A stretch of 34,272 bases of DNA from an uncultured Christensenella sp. (GCA_949296965.1 CASFQL010000015.1:1-34272); one strand, 5' to 3'; shown: positions 6,495 to 15,738, counted from the stretch's first letter. Notes: generated by a model not told the origin, from the letters alone. Translations and numbers: made by a program.

Positions 6495-9056
6495 ATGAAA
6501 GAAAAATTAGTTATAATTGATGGGAATAGTTTAATTAATAGGGCTTTTTATGCTTTACCTTTGCTTTCAAATAGCAAGGGTGAGTTTTCTAATGGTGTGT
6601 ATGGGTTTGTTAATATCCTAGTTAAAGCAATTTTTGATATTAATCCAAAGTATATTGTCGTAGCACTTGATTATGGCAAAAAGACTTTTAGAAATAAATT
6701 ATATGAAGAATATAAAGCAAAGAGAAAACCTACTCCAAATGAATTAAAAAGTCAATTCCCGCTACTTAAAGAAATGTTAAATAGTATGAACATCACTTAT
6801 ATTGAAAAAGAGGGCTATGAGGCTGATGATATTATTGGAACTCTTTCAAAAAAATATGAAACAGACAATATTATAATCACAGGTGATAGAGATGCTCTAC
6901 AATTAATAAATGATAACACGGAAGTTTGGCTAACAAAGAAAGGTATTACTGAAGTAAAAGTAATGAACGAAAAATCTTATAAAGAAGAATATGGTTTAGT
7001 GCCAAGTCAAGTTGTAGATTTAAAGGCTTTAATGGGGGATAGTTCAGATAATATTCCGGGTGTTCTGGGAGTTGGAGAAAAGACTGCACTTGAACTTATG
7101 AGAGAATATGGTTCACTTGATAATGTGTATAAAAATTTAGAAAATATAAAAGGTAAACTGCAAGAAAAACTTGTTAATAGCAAGGAAATGGCTTATTTAA
7201 GTCAAAATTTAGCAACTATAAGAACAGATGTCCCATTAGAATATAAATTAGAAGATTTTACTTATACTTTTCCTTTTAATAAAAAAGTTTTCGACTTTTT
7301 TAAAGAATATGATTTCAATAGTTTAATAAAAAGAGATGATTTGTTTGTTGGAGTTGAAAATAAATCAAATACAATAACATATTCAGCAAATAGAATTGAA
7401 TTATCTAGTATTGACACAATATTAGATCAATTAAAATATATCAAAAAGGCAGGTGAATTCTATTTTGAATTAAATAATGATATTTTCTCATTTGCCTATG
7501 ACAAAAATTGTGAATTTTATAGCAAAGTTCAGGGGTCATTAATTGATGGAATTTTAGATATTGGAGAAATTTTAAATGCTCTAAAAGACATTTTTGAAGA
7601 TGAAAAGATAAAAAAATTTGTTTATGATAAAAAATCTTTAAGACATATATTAGATAAATTCAATATTAATTTAAAAGGTGTTGTTTTTGATGTTACACTT
7701 GCTTTTTATCTTTTATATGCAGGAGAAAGAGATGCAAATAAAAAAAATATAATACAAATGTATAAATTAGATGAAAACTTTGAGGCAATTAATATAATTT
7801 ATTTAACAGAAACATTGATTAAAGAGTTGACTACTAATAATTTGAATGATTTGTATTACAAGATAGAATTCCCTTTGATTGATGTTTTATATGATATGGA
7901 AAACTTTGGTTTTAAAATTAACATAGATGTGTTAAGGACTTTGGAAGATAAATATTCACAGGAAGCTGATAATTTAGAAAAAGAGATAATTGAACTTGCA
8001 GGGAAAGAATTCAATGTCAATTCACCAAAACAACTTGGAGAAATTTTATTTGATAAATTAGGTCTTGTCAGTGCTAATAATAAAAAGAAGTCAACTAGTA
8101 TTGAACATTTAGAAGAAATGTTTGATATGCACCCAATAATTGAAAAGATTATTGATTATAGAAAAATTAAAAAAATTCTCTCCACCTATATAGAACCATA
8201 TAAAGAACTTGTAAATGATGATAACCAATTAATTCATACAATATTTAATCAAACTTTAACTGCAACGGGTAGGCTTTCTTCAAGCGAGCCTAATCTTCAA
8301 AATATTCCTGTTAGAGATAAAGAAGGTAAAAATTTACGCAAAATGTTTGTTTCAAGATATGAAGATGGGGCTCTAATAAGCGCAGACTATTCACAAATTG
8401 AGTTGCGTTTACTTGCTCATTTTAGCAAAGATGACACTCTCCTAAAAGCATTTAAAGAAAATATAGATATTCATACAATTACAGCCAGTGAAGTATTTGG
8501 AGTAGATATTAAAGATGTTGATGCAAGTCTAAGGAGAACTGCTAAGGCGGTTAATTTTGGTATAATCTATGGAATTTCTGAATTTAGTTTAGCACAAAAT
8601 GTTGGTTGCACTAGATATCAAGCAAGAGATTATATAAACAAATATTTTAATAGATATAAAAAAATTAAGGAATATATGGATAAAAATATTGCCTCTGCAA
8701 AAGAAACAGGCTATGCTTACACACTTTATAATAGAAGAAGAAAAATTAATGAGATTTTCTCGTCAAATTACAACACAAGGCAATTTGGGGAGAGAGTTGC
8801 TATGAATATGCCTTTGCAAGGCTCTGCTAGTGACATTATTAAACTTGCTATGATTGATGTTTATAATGCTTTAAACGATAAGAAAATGAAAAGTGAGTTA
8901 ATTTTACAGGTTCATGACGAATTAATAATTGATTGTCCAAAAAACGAGATTGATGAAGTGGTTAAGTTGCTAAAAGAAAAGATGGAAAATGTCGTTAAGT
9001 TAAATGTTCCGTTGTTAGTAGATGTTAACTATGGAAAATCTTGGTTTGATTGTTGA
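6495..9056 (+). CDS. polA: DNA polymerase I
   Basis: The 853-residue protein carries a 5'-3' nuclease domain (about 1-290) with YEADDIIGTL, ITGDRDALQL and GDSSDNIPGV, then a vestigial 3'-5' exonuclease domain (about 305-460). In that domain the usual DxE motif is replaced by FELNND, so proofreading is probably absent, as in many Firmicutes and Thermus enzymes. The polymerase domain has TATGRLSSSEPNLQNIP, motif A at D631-YSQIELR, motif B RRTAKAVNFGIIYG (about 680-693) and motif C H807-D808-E809. It fills gaps and removes RNA primers during repair and lagging-strand synthesis. The start is ATG 6495 with AAAAGGAAT upstream. Confidence 0.96.
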   Translation: MKEKLVIIDGNSLINRAFYALPLLSNSKGEFSNGVYGFVNILVKAIFDINPKYIVVALDYGKKTFRNKLYEEYKAKRKPTPNELKSQFPLLKEMLNSMNITYIEKEGYEADDIIGTLSKKYETDNIIITGDRDALQLINDNTEVWLTKKGITEVKVMNEKSYKEEYGLVPSQVVDLKALMGDSSDNIPGVLGVGEKTALELMREYGSLDNVYKNLENIKGKLQEKLVNSKEMAYLSQNLATIRTDVPLEYKLEDFTYTFPFNKKVFDFFKEYDFNSLIKRDDLFVGVENKSNTITYSANRIELSSIDTILDQLKYIKKAGEFYFELNNDIFSFAYDKNCEFYSKVQGSLIDGILDIGEILNALKDIFEDEKIKKFVYDKKSLRHILDKFNINLKGVVFDVTLAFYLLYAGERDANKKNIIQMYKLDENFEAINIIYLTETLIKELTTNNLNDLYYKIEFPLIDVLYDMENFGFKINIDVLRTLEDKYSQEADNLEKEIIELAGKEFNVNSPKQLGEILFDKLGLVSANNKKKSTSIEHLEEMFDMHPIIEKIIDYRKIKKILSTYIEPYKELVNDDNQLIHTIFNQTLTATGRLSSSEPNLQNIPVRDKEGKNLRKMFVSRYEDGALISADYSQIELRLLAHFSKDDTLLKAFKENIDIHTITASEVFGVDIKDVDASLRRTAKAVNFGIIYGISEFSLAQNVGCTRYQARDYINKYFNRYKKIKEYMDKNIASAKETGYAYTLYNRRRKINEIFSSNYNTRQFGERVAMNMPLQGSASDIIKLAMIDVYNALNDKKMKSELILQVHDELIIDCPKNEIDEVVKLLKEKMENVVKLNVPLLVDVNYGKSWFDC

Positions 9057-9091
9057 TTAATAATTTTTTTATTTTGACATAAAATACTTAT

Positions 9092-9646
9092 ATGAAAAAA
9101 GAAAAAACTAAAAAGAAATTTGGATATGTGTTTGCTTTCTTTTTAAGTATAGCAGTAATTTGTATTGGAATGTTTGCATTTTATCAAATAAAATATCCTT
9201 TAAAGTATAGCGAATATATTATTAAGTATTCTAATGAATATTCACTTGATAAAGAGTTGGTTGCAAGCCTTATTAATGAAGAAAGTAGTTTTGTTTCAAG
9301 TGCAGTATCTAAAAAAGGGGCAATAGGACTTATGCAAATTTTACCATCAACAGGTGAGTATATAGCAAGTCAGTTAAACGAAAACTTTTATAATGAAAAA
9401 CTATTTGATCCAGAAACTAATATTAGGTATGGTTGCTATTATCTAAATTATTTAAGAGATAAATTTGTCGATGAAAAAGTATATTTATCCGCATATAACG
9501 CAGGCGAAACAACTGTAAATTTTTGGCTTGCTAATAAGGATATTAGTAAAGATGGAGTAACTTTAAATAAAATTCCTTATTCAGTTACGGCAGATTATAC
9601 GAATAGAATATTAATGGGTAAAAAACATTATAGGGGAAGAATTTGA
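9092..9646 (+). CDS. Membrane-anchored lytic transglycosylase (SLT/GH23)
   Basis: The 184-residue protein has one N-terminal membrane helix (about 11-31) after a lysine-rich start, then an SLT domain. The catalytic motif is E64-S65 (NEESSF), followed by GAIGLMQI (76-83) and AYNAG (134-138), the three hallmark motifs of family 1 transglycosylases. These enzymes cut the MurNAc-GlcNAc bond of peptidoglycan without water, leaving anhydro-MurNAc; in Clostridia similar proteins often act in envelope remodelling. The ATG at 9092 has no Shine-Dalgarno sequence. A -10-like TAAAAT at 9080-9085 would put transcription start at or next to the ATG. It lies 35 nt after polA. Confidence 0.88.
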   Translation: MKKEKTKKKFGYVFAFFLSIAVICIGMFAFYQIKYPLKYSEYIIKYSNEYSLDKELVASLINEESSFVSSAVSKKGAIGLMQILPSTGEYIASQLNENFYNEKLFDPETNIRYGCYYLNYLRDKFVDEKVYLSAYNAGETTVNFWLANKDISKDGVTLNKIPYSVTADYTNRILMGKKHYRGRI

Positions 9647-9647
9647 T

Positions 9648-9716
9648 AAACAAATAATATTAAACAAATAGTATTATCTAATACAATTAAATTAAATTCA
9701 ATAAATATTATTTGTT
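9648..9716. repeat. 13-bp inverted repeat with a nested 14-bp direct repeat
   Basis: AACAAATAATATT (9649-9661) is exactly complementary to AATATTATTTGTT (9704-9716). The left arm is also followed at once by a second near copy, AAACAAATAGTATT (9662-9675), with one mismatch. The structure is pure A+T apart from two positions and lacks a T tract, so it is not a standard terminator. It occupies the 253-nt gap between the transglycosylase and the DUF2953 gene. Confidence 0.45.
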
Positions 9717-9899
9717 ATAAAGTAAAAGACTGAGAAAATGAGAAATATAGATGTTTTATTTTAGTATAAAATAACACTGTAAAGAAATAGAATACTTTAT
9801 CTTATTTACCATTAGATAATTTTTTTAAAATGATAAGAATAAACTAAGAAAATTTATTTTATTGTAAATATTTTTTAATATTATTCAAATAATAAAAGT

Positions 9900-10454
9900 A
9901 TGAAGTTAACTATCATACTTTTTTTTATTGTCTTATTTATATTGTTAATACCTATAAAAATTAGAAGCAAGATAATCTATGATATTTATAAGAATAAGGG
10001 CTATTTAAGTTTATATTTTTATAAATTAAAACTTGCAGTATTGACTTTGAGTTTTGAGCCAATGAAAATTGTGATAGATAACAAAAAGCATAAAAGTTAT
10101 TTTTATCTTATAAAAGAAAAAAATGTAAAGACAAGTTTTGGAGATGTTTATATTGAACAATTAATAAAGAAAATAAAAATCAATGATTTTAGAACTTATG
10201 CACGATTTGGACTTATGGAAGATTGTATGTATTCTTGCTTAGGAACTGCTTGTATAATAACTTTCTCTTCAATACTAAATTATTTTTTATTTGATAAGGA
10301 AGGCGTTTTTAGAACAAGTATCAATGCTTACCCAGATTATTTGCATAACCGATTTTTATTAGGGTATACGGCTAGTATTTCATTAAATATTATTTTACTA
10401 CTTTATTGTGTTGTTTTAACTTTAATTAAAAGAAGGAAAGAAAAATGGAAATAA
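9900..10454 (+). CDS. DUF2953 family membrane protein (YtfI-like)
   Basis: The 184-residue protein has an N-terminal membrane helix (about 2-18) and a C-terminal one (about 154-177), with a soluble middle carrying KIKINDFRTYARFGLMEDC, the region by which DUF2953 proteins are recognised. In Bacillus the counterpart YtfI is encoded directly before YtfJ/GerW, and the same pairing is seen here, so a role in spore formation or germination is inferred from context; the biochemical function is unknown. It overlaps gerW by 10 nt. The ATG at 9900 has no clear ribosome site, another case of an SD-less first gene in this window. Confidence 0.72.
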   Translation: MKLTIILFFIVLFILLIPIKIRSKIIYDIYKNKGYLSLYFYKLKLAVLTLSFEPMKIVIDNKKHKSYFYLIKEKNVKTSFGDVYIEQLIKKIKINDFRTYARFGLMEDCMYSCLGTACIITFSSILNYFLFDKEGVFRTSINAYPDYLHNRFLLGYTASISLNIILLLYCVVLTLIKRRKEKWK

Positions 10455-10804
10455 AAAAACCTGTTGAAAATGTGTTAGAAGAAACTTTGAAAAATTTAAA
10501 AAATATAATTGATGTTAATTCAATAGTTGGTGAACCAATTGTTCAGGGGACAACTACAATTATTCCTATTTCTAAGGTGTCAGTTGGCTATGTTGGTGGC
10601 GGAGGGGAATATGACAATAAAAAGAAAAAGAAATATGACATTAATTATCCATTTGCTGGTGGTAGCGGTGGCGGTTGTAATATTACGCCTATTGGCTTTT
10701 TAATAATTGATAAGAGCAAAATTCAGTTTATCAGGGCTATGGGAGATAATAGCATTGAAAAAACTATTGATGTTGTAAGTGACTTTATCAAGTCTATGAA
10801 GTAA
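10445..10804 (+). CDS. gerW: Spore protein GerW/YtfJ
   Basis: The 119-residue protein matches the GerW (YtfJ) family: an N-terminal helix, GEPIVQGTTTIIPISKVSVG, a glycine-rich stretch (GGGGEY, then AGGSGGGCNITPIGFL), and a short C-terminal helix. The family is found in endospore formers, and in B. subtilis GerW affects spore germination; its activity is not known. The segment KKKKKYD between the glycine-rich parts is more basic than usual. The start is ATG 10445 with AAGGAAAG upstream, inside the end of the DUF2953 gene, indicating translational coupling. Confidence 0.87.
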   Translation: MEIKKPVENVLEETLKNLKNIIDVNSIVGEPIVQGTTTIIPISKVSVGYVGGGGEYDNKKKKKYDINYPFAGGSGGGCNITPIGFLIIDKSKIQFIRAMGDNSIEKTIDVVSDFIKSMK

Positions 10805-10814
10805 GGAGATTAAA

Positions 10815-11960
10815 ATGAGAAAAGAATATAAGTTATATTCAGTTATAATGCTAGTTTTAGTCATAGTTAACTTATTTATGTTAAATTATAAAAGTGTTCT
10901 TGCTGCCTCTTCTAGTCAGTTGTCATCTGCAAAATCTATGGTCGTGCTTGAAACAACAGGTAATAATGTTTTATATAGTAAGAATGAAAATGAAAAACTC
11001 CCTATGGCTAGCACAACAAAGATAGTTACTGCAATAACAGTTATAGAAAATTGTAATGACCTTGATAAATTAGTAAAAGTTCCTAAGAGTGCAACTCTTG
11101 TAGAGGGAAGTTCAATTTATCTAAGAGAAGATGAAGAACTTACAATAAGACAACTTTTATATGGGTTAATGTTGCAATCTGGTAATGATGCTGCACATAC
11201 TCTTGCTCTTGAAATAGGTGAAGGTAGCCTTGAAAAATTTGCGGAATTAATGAACGAAACTGCAAAAAAATGTGGTGCAACAAATAGTAATTTTGTAACG
11301 CCACATGGTTTAGATGATAAAAATCATTATACTACCGCATTAGACCTTGCTAAGATAACAAGTTATGGGCTAAAAAATAATGTGTTTAAAGAAATTGTTT
11401 CTACCAAAAAATTTGATATAAAGGCGACTGAAAAAAATAACGCTAGAACTCTTTTAAATAAGAATAAATTATTGTCAAGCCTTGAAGGTTGCATCGGCGT
11501 AAAAACAGGATATACTAAAAAGTCAGGTAGATGTCTTGTTTCAGCCTGTGAAAGAGATGGAATGCAGGTCGTTTGTGTTGTTTTAAATTGTGGACCTATG
11601 TTTGAGGAAAGTTCTGATTTAATCAATCTTGCTTTTAAAGAATATAAACTTTATGAAATATTGCCTAGTTATAAGTTTGTAAGTGATGTAGTAGTCGAAG
11701 ACGGCAAATCGTCATTTTTAAGGCTATATAACAAAAATGGTTTTTCTGTTGTTGCAAAGGAAAAAGATATTGACAAGTATACAGTGGTATATGATTATAA
11801 AAAACAAGTTAAGGCACCAATTGAAAAAGATGAAATTTTGGGCGAAGTTAAAATTTATTTTGATAATACCTTGATTTTTAGTGAAAATTTGTGTAGTATT
11901 GAAAAGGTAGATAGTTTAGAACCTGTCGACAAATTAAAAGATATATTAGACAAATGGTAA
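10815..11960 (+). CDS. D-alanyl-D-alanine carboxypeptidase (S11; DacF/DacB-like)
   Basis: The 381-residue penicillin-binding protein has a signal peptide (residues 1-31, ending near VLAAS) and the three active-site motifs of S11 peptidases: S66-T-T-K69, S122-G-N124 and K230-T-G232. It removes the terminal D-Ala of peptidoglycan stem peptides outside the membrane and so controls cross-linking. A PBP5-type beta-rich C-terminal domain follows (about 285-375). Position directly after gerW points to a sporulation role like that of DacF or DacB in cortex formation; this is inference. The ribosome site is AAGGAG. Confidence 0.92.
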   Translation: MRKEYKLYSVIMLVLVIVNLFMLNYKSVLAASSSQLSSAKSMVVLETTGNNVLYSKNENEKLPMASTTKIVTAITVIENCNDLDKLVKVPKSATLVEGSSIYLREDEELTIRQLLYGLMLQSGNDAAHTLALEIGEGSLEKFAELMNETAKKCGATNSNFVTPHGLDDKNHYTTALDLAKITSYGLKNNVFKEIVSTKKFDIKATEKNNARTLLNKNKLLSSLEGCIGVKTGYTKKSGRCLVSACERDGMQVVCVVLNCGPMFEESSDLINLAFKEYKLYEILPSYKFVSDVVVEDGKSSFLRLYNKNGFSVVAKEKDIDKYTVVYDYKKQVKAPIEKDEILGEVKIYFDNTLIFSENLCSIEKVDSLEPVDKLKDILDKW

Positions 11961-11964
11961 AGGT

Positions 11965-12675
11965 ATGAGAATTAATAAGTTTATTGCTCTTAGTGGAGTA
12001 TGTTCAAGAAGAAAAGCAGAAGAATTTATATTAGACAAAATGGTTAAAGTAAATGGTCAAATTGTAACAAATTTAGCAATAGACATAAAGCCGAGTGATG
12101 TTGTTTTATTAAATGACCAAGTTATTAAACCCACTTCTCAAAATGTTTATTATATGCTAAATAAACCCAAAGGTTATATCACAACAATGAACGATGATAG
12201 AAACCGTAAAACAATAACTGATTTGCTAGGTGATATTGACAAGAGAGTTTTTCCTATTGGAAGACTAGATTACGACAGTGAAGGTTTGTTGTTTTTAACT
12301 AATGACGGGGAATTAACCTATAAGTTAACTCACCCAAGATTTGAGATACCTAAGAAATATATTGTTAAGATAGAAGGTGAGATTAAAGAGAGTGAACTTG
12401 CTGTATTAAGGGCAGGAGTTGTCATAGATAAGGTAAGATATAATAAATGTAAGGCTAAACTTATTAATTTTGAAAACAATATTTCTAAGATTGAAATTAT
12501 TTTAAGTGAAGGAAAGAATAGAGAAATTAGAAAAATGTTTGAGGCTATTGGTAAAGAAGTTATTTTTCTAAAAAGAATTGAAATGGCAGGTATTAGGCTT
12601 GGTGGGTTAAAAAGGGGTGAAATTAGACCATTAAAGGATTACGAGATTGAACATTTAAAGTCTTTAACAAAGTAA
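11965..12675 (+). CDS. rluB: 23S rRNA pseudouridine synthase (RluB/RsuA family)
   Basis: The 236-residue enzyme has an S4 RNA-binding domain (residues 1-48, beginning MRINKFIALSGVCSRRKAE) and a catalytic domain with KPKGYITT at 68-74 and the signature G99-R-L-D102 followed by SEGLLFLTNDGEL; D102 is the catalytic aspartate. It isomerises a uridine in rRNA, by analogy U2605 of 23S rRNA for RluB. Assignment to RluB and not another RsuA-family member rests on its gene context (near spore-cortex and cytidylate/S1-region genes in Clostridia) and is not certain. It begins 4 nt after the previous stop. Confidence 0.88.
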   Translation: MRINKFIALSGVCSRRKAEEFILDKMVKVNGQIVTNLAIDIKPSDVVLLNDQVIKPTSQNVYYMLNKPKGYITTMNDDRNRKTITDLLGDIDKRVFPIGRLDYDSEGLLFLTNDGELTYKLTHPRFEIPKKYIVKIEGEIKESELAVLRAGVVIDKVRYNKCKAKLINFENNISKIEIILSEGKNREIRKMFEAIGKEVIFLKRIEMAGIRLGGLKRGEIRPLKDYEIEHLKSLTK

Positions 12676-12688
12676 GTAAAGGTGTAAG

Positions 12689-13906
12689 ATGAAAGTTGTT
12701 ATAATTGGTTGTGGACCTGCTGGAATGATGTGTGCTACCTGTGCAAGTCAAAATATTAATAATGAAATTATATTGATTGACTCAAACGAAAAGATTGGTA
12801 AAAAATTATTTATTACAGGGAAAGGCAGGTGTAATGTTACAAACTTATGTAGTAATGAAGATTTTTTAAAAAATGTAGTAAGAAATCCTAAGTTTTTATA
12901 TTCTGCTATAAATACATTTAATTCAAGTGATACTATTTCTTTTTTTGAAAGTAATGGTGTTAGGTTAAAAGTCGAAAGGGGTAATAGAGTTTTTCCACAA
13001 TCTGATAAATCTAGTGATATTATCAAATGTTTTTCTAAATTATTAAATAGAAAAAATATTGAGTTAAAACTTAATTGTAAAGTGCAAAAAGTTGAAGTTT
13101 TTGATAATGGCTTTAAGATATTTACAAAAGATGGCGAAATTATTGCTAATTGTCTTGTGATTGCAACGGGTGGTAAATCATATCATTTAACAGGTTCAGC
13201 GGGAGATGGATATATTTTTGCTAAAAATTTAGGGCATAATATAGTTGAATTAAAGCCAGCACTCGTTCCTATAATTTTAAATGATTACAATGGAGAACTT
13301 GCAGGACTAACTCTTAAAAATGTTGAGATAAGTGTTGATATAAATGGTAAAAAATTTTCTCAATTTGGGGAACTGCTTTTTACGCATAACGGAATAAGTG
13401 GGCCAACTGTTTTAACTTTATCTAGTTACATAAATAGGTTTAATATTAGCGGGCAAAAAATCGTTATTGATTTGAAGCCTGCTTTATCATATGAAAAACT
13501 AGAAAATAGATTAATAAGAGATTTTTCAAATAATTCAAAATTGTTAAAAAACTATCTAAAAGAATTATTGCCAAGTAGTTTAATTGAATTATTTATGAAA
13601 AAATGTGATTTCAATACCTTAACTTGCGTAAATAATATTAATAAGGAAGATAGAAAAAAAATTTGTAGGCTGTTAAAAAATTTTAGTTTTAATATAAAAA
13701 ATTTAGATAATATAGATTATGCTATTGTTACTAGTGGCGGAGTTGATGTAAGAGAAATTAATCCGAAGACAATGGAGAGTAAAATTATAAAAAATTTATT
13801 TATTGTGGGCGAAATCCTTGATGTTGATGCTTTGACGGGTGGGTTTAATATACAAATAGCATTGTCAACAGGTTATTGTGCAGGAAATTATATAAAAACT
13901 AAATAA
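12689..13906 (+). CDS. FAD-dependent oxidoreductase (BaiN/HI0933, aminoacetone oxidase family)
   Basis: The 405-residue flavoprotein begins with the dinucleotide-binding motif IGCGPAGMMCA and continues with GKGRCNVTN (about 47-55), ATGGKSYHLTGSAGDG (about 156-171) and, near the C terminus, SGGVDVREI and FIVGEILDVDALTGGFN. This is the HI0933-like family, often annotated aminoacetone oxidase or BaiN; the natural substrate is generally unknown. In Clostridia it commonly lies before cmk, plsC and the ispH-S1 genes. Here plsC follows after 12 nt and cmk is absent. The ribosome site is AAAGGTG. Confidence 0.88.
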   Translation: MKVVIIGCGPAGMMCATCASQNINNEIILIDSNEKIGKKLFITGKGRCNVTNLCSNEDFLKNVVRNPKFLYSAINTFNSSDTISFFESNGVRLKVERGNRVFPQSDKSSDIIKCFSKLLNRKNIELKLNCKVQKVEVFDNGFKIFTKDGEIIANCLVIATGGKSYHLTGSAGDGYIFAKNLGHNIVELKPALVPIILNDYNGELAGLTLKNVEISVDINGKKFSQFGELLFTHNGISGPTVLTLSSYINRFNISGQKIVIDLKPALSYEKLENRLIRDFSNNSKLLKNYLKELLPSSLIELFMKKCDFNTLTCVNNINKEDRKKICRLLKNFSFNIKNLDNIDYAIVTSGGVDVREINPKTMESKIIKNLFIVGEILDVDALTGGFNIQIALSTGYCAGNYIKTK

Positions 13907-13918
13907 GGAGAGATTTTT

Positions 13919-14578
13919 ATGTTGTTTTGGTTAACATACTATTTAATTTGGTTGCCTGTCCATATCATTGCTCCTTTTAGAGTAATAGGTAAAAATAATT
14001 ATAGTAAAAGAAAAAATTATGTATTAGTATGCAATCATCAAAGTAATTTTGACCCAATTTTGCTTGACTTTACTTTTAGAAAAAGAATAAGATTTATTGC
14101 AAAAAAAGAATTGTTTAAGAAAAAAACTTCTTCTTTTCTTTTTAAAAATATTTTAGGGGCAATTCCTATTGATAGAGAAAAGGGAGTTACAATTTCTCAA
14201 ACGAAAGAAATATATAATATTTTAAAAAATAATGAGTTTCTTGGAATTTTCCCGGAAGGGACAAGGAGGGAAGGCCTAAACAAAGATGATAAAATAAAGG
14301 GTGGGGCTTGTTTATTTGCAATAAAAACAAAAACGCCCATTTTGCCTTGTTTTATTGTGAACAAACAGAAAAATTTTAAGAAAAATACTATTATTATTGG
14401 AAAACCATTTGAATTAAGTGAATTTTATGACAAAAAATTAGATAAGGAAAACATAGAAAAAGCTGAAAATATTTTAAGAGATAAAATTATTGAGATTGGA
14501 TACAATTATCAAAAGGTAATTAATGAAAAAATGCTTGTAAAAGCATTAAAAAGGGAAAGAAAAAGTAAAAAAGTTTAA
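13919..14578 (+). CDS. plsC: 1-acyl-sn-glycerol-3-phosphate acyltransferase
   Basis: The 219-residue membrane-associated enzyme has the acyltransferase block I H40-x4-D45 (NHQSNFD), IPIDREKG near 82-89 (block II) and block III FPEGTRR at 111-117. It adds the second acyl chain to lysophosphatidate in phospholipid synthesis at the inner face of the membrane. A hydrophobic N-terminal helix is present. The C-terminal ~45 residues are strongly basic and lysine-rich. The start is ATG 13919 with GGAGAG upstream. It is the last gene of the run starting at 9900. Confidence 0.9.
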   Translation: MLFWLTYYLIWLPVHIIAPFRVIGKNNYSKRKNYVLVCNHQSNFDPILLDFTFRKRIRFIAKKELFKKKTSSFLFKNILGAIPIDREKGVTISQTKEIYNILKNNEFLGIFPEGTRREGLNKDDKIKGGACLFAIKTKTPILPCFIVNKQKNFKKNTIIIGKPFELSEFYDKKLDKENIEKAENILRDKIIEIGYNYQKVINEKMLVKALKRERKSKKV

Positions 14579-14605
14579 TATTTTTCTTTTCTTTTTTTGT
14601 TTTTT

Positions 14606-14614
14606 TGATATAAT
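14606..14614 (+). promoter_or_regulatory. Extended -10 promoter of the S1 gene
   Basis: TGA followed by a perfect TATAAT (14609-14614) and no good -35 box; this is an extended -10 promoter in a T-rich stretch between plsC and the S1 gene. Confidence 0.55.
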
Positions 14615-14639
14615 TAAATTAATTAGGGGAGTTTATTTT

Positions 14640-15725
14640 ATGGACGAGAAATTTGATTTAGAAAATATTGATAAGACTTTTACAAGATTTAAAGTTGGTT
14701 CAAAGGTTGAAGCATCTGTTGTTGCCATCTTAAAAAGTGGCTTACTTTTAAATATTGGTGGCAAAAAAGATGGACTTATCCCATTTTCTAGTGAAGAAGA
14801 AAATGCTTTGAAAGATGTAAAAATTGGGGATAAATTTGATGCTATTATAGTAAATACAAAGGACGAAAGTGGGGCAATTATTTTGTCTAAGAAAAAAGCA
14901 GATGATATTAGACTTGGAAATGAGATGGTTAATAATCTAAATGTGGGAGATAATACAAATTTTATTATTACTTCAACAAATAAAGCAGGGTTAATTTCAA
15001 ATTTAGGTTCATTTGAAGTTTTTATTCCTTATAGTCAAATTTCAAGTAGAAAGGTTGATAATAATTTGAATAACTATGTAAATAAGCAATTTAGAGCAAC
15101 AATACTTGAAATTGACCTTATTAAAAAGAAAATTGTTGCATCTATTAAGGCATATGAAGAAAAAGTTACGCTTGATAATGAAAAGGCATTTTTTGAATCT
15201 GTTTTTGAAAATAAAATAGTAACAGGCAAAATTGTAAGATTTATAACTTTTGGTGCTTTTGTAAATGTAAATGGTGTAGACTGTTTAGTTCATAATAGTC
15301 AAGTAAGTTATGATAATAGACCTGCTAGTGAAGTTTTTGAGTTGGGTAAATCATATGATTTTAGAGTAATTAGCGTTGATAGAGAAAATAAAAAAGTGTC
15401 TTTAAGTTATAAGGTATTGCAAGAAAATCCGTTGACTGCAAAAGTAAAACAACTTAAAGTTGGGGATATCGTAAATGGAAAGGTCAAAAAGATTTTACCA
15501 TTTGGAGCAGTCATTGTCTTTGGAGATAATATTGAAGGTTTACTACACATAAAAGAGGCATCACATTTTTATGTTAAAAATATTTATGAAGTGGCAAAAG
15601 TAGGGCAATCACTTGATTTAAAAATTATTGATATTGATTACGATAATAATAAGGTAAGTCTTTCATTAAAGGCAATGCAAGAAGAACCAGAAGTTTTAAA
15701 ACTCGTTAAAGAAAATGATAATTAA
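14640..15725 (+). CDS. rpsA: S1 RNA-binding domain protein (ribosomal protein S1 homologue)
   Basis: The 361-residue protein consists of four S1 OB-fold repeats at about 17-84, 100-168, 189-257 and 271-346. Repeats 3 and 4 have the clearest signatures, G-K-I-V-R-F-I-T-F-G-A-F-V-N-V and G-K-V-K-K-I-L-P-F-G-A-V-I. Proteins with four S1 repeats in Firmicutes are annotated as S1 or an S1-like translation factor binding mRNA; in Clostridia the gene usually follows or is fused to ispH. No ispH is present here. The start is ATG 14640 with GGGGAG upstream. Function as a true ribosomal S1 is likely but not proven. Confidence 0.85.
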   Translation: MDEKFDLENIDKTFTRFKVGSKVEASVVAILKSGLLLNIGGKKDGLIPFSSEEENALKDVKIGDKFDAIIVNTKDESGAIILSKKKADDIRLGNEMVNNLNVGDNTNFIITSTNKAGLISNLGSFEVFIPYSQISSRKVDNNLNNYVNKQFRATILEIDLIKKKIVASIKAYEEKVTLDNEKAFFESVFENKIVTGKIVRFITFGAFVNVNGVDCLVHNSQVSYDNRPASEVFELGKSYDFRVISVDRENKKVSLSYKVLQENPLTAKVKQLKVGDIVNGKVKKILPFGAVIVFGDNIEGLLHIKEASHFYVKNIYEVAKVGQSLDLKIIDIDYDNNKVSLSLKAMQEEPEVLKLVKENDN

Positions 15726-15738
15726 TTATAATTATTAT

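Noticed and set aside
6495..9056. Loss of the 3'-5' exonuclease motifs of DNA polymerase I as a novelty
   Set aside because: Degenerate proofreading domains are common in Firmicute and Thermus PolA, so this is ordinary.
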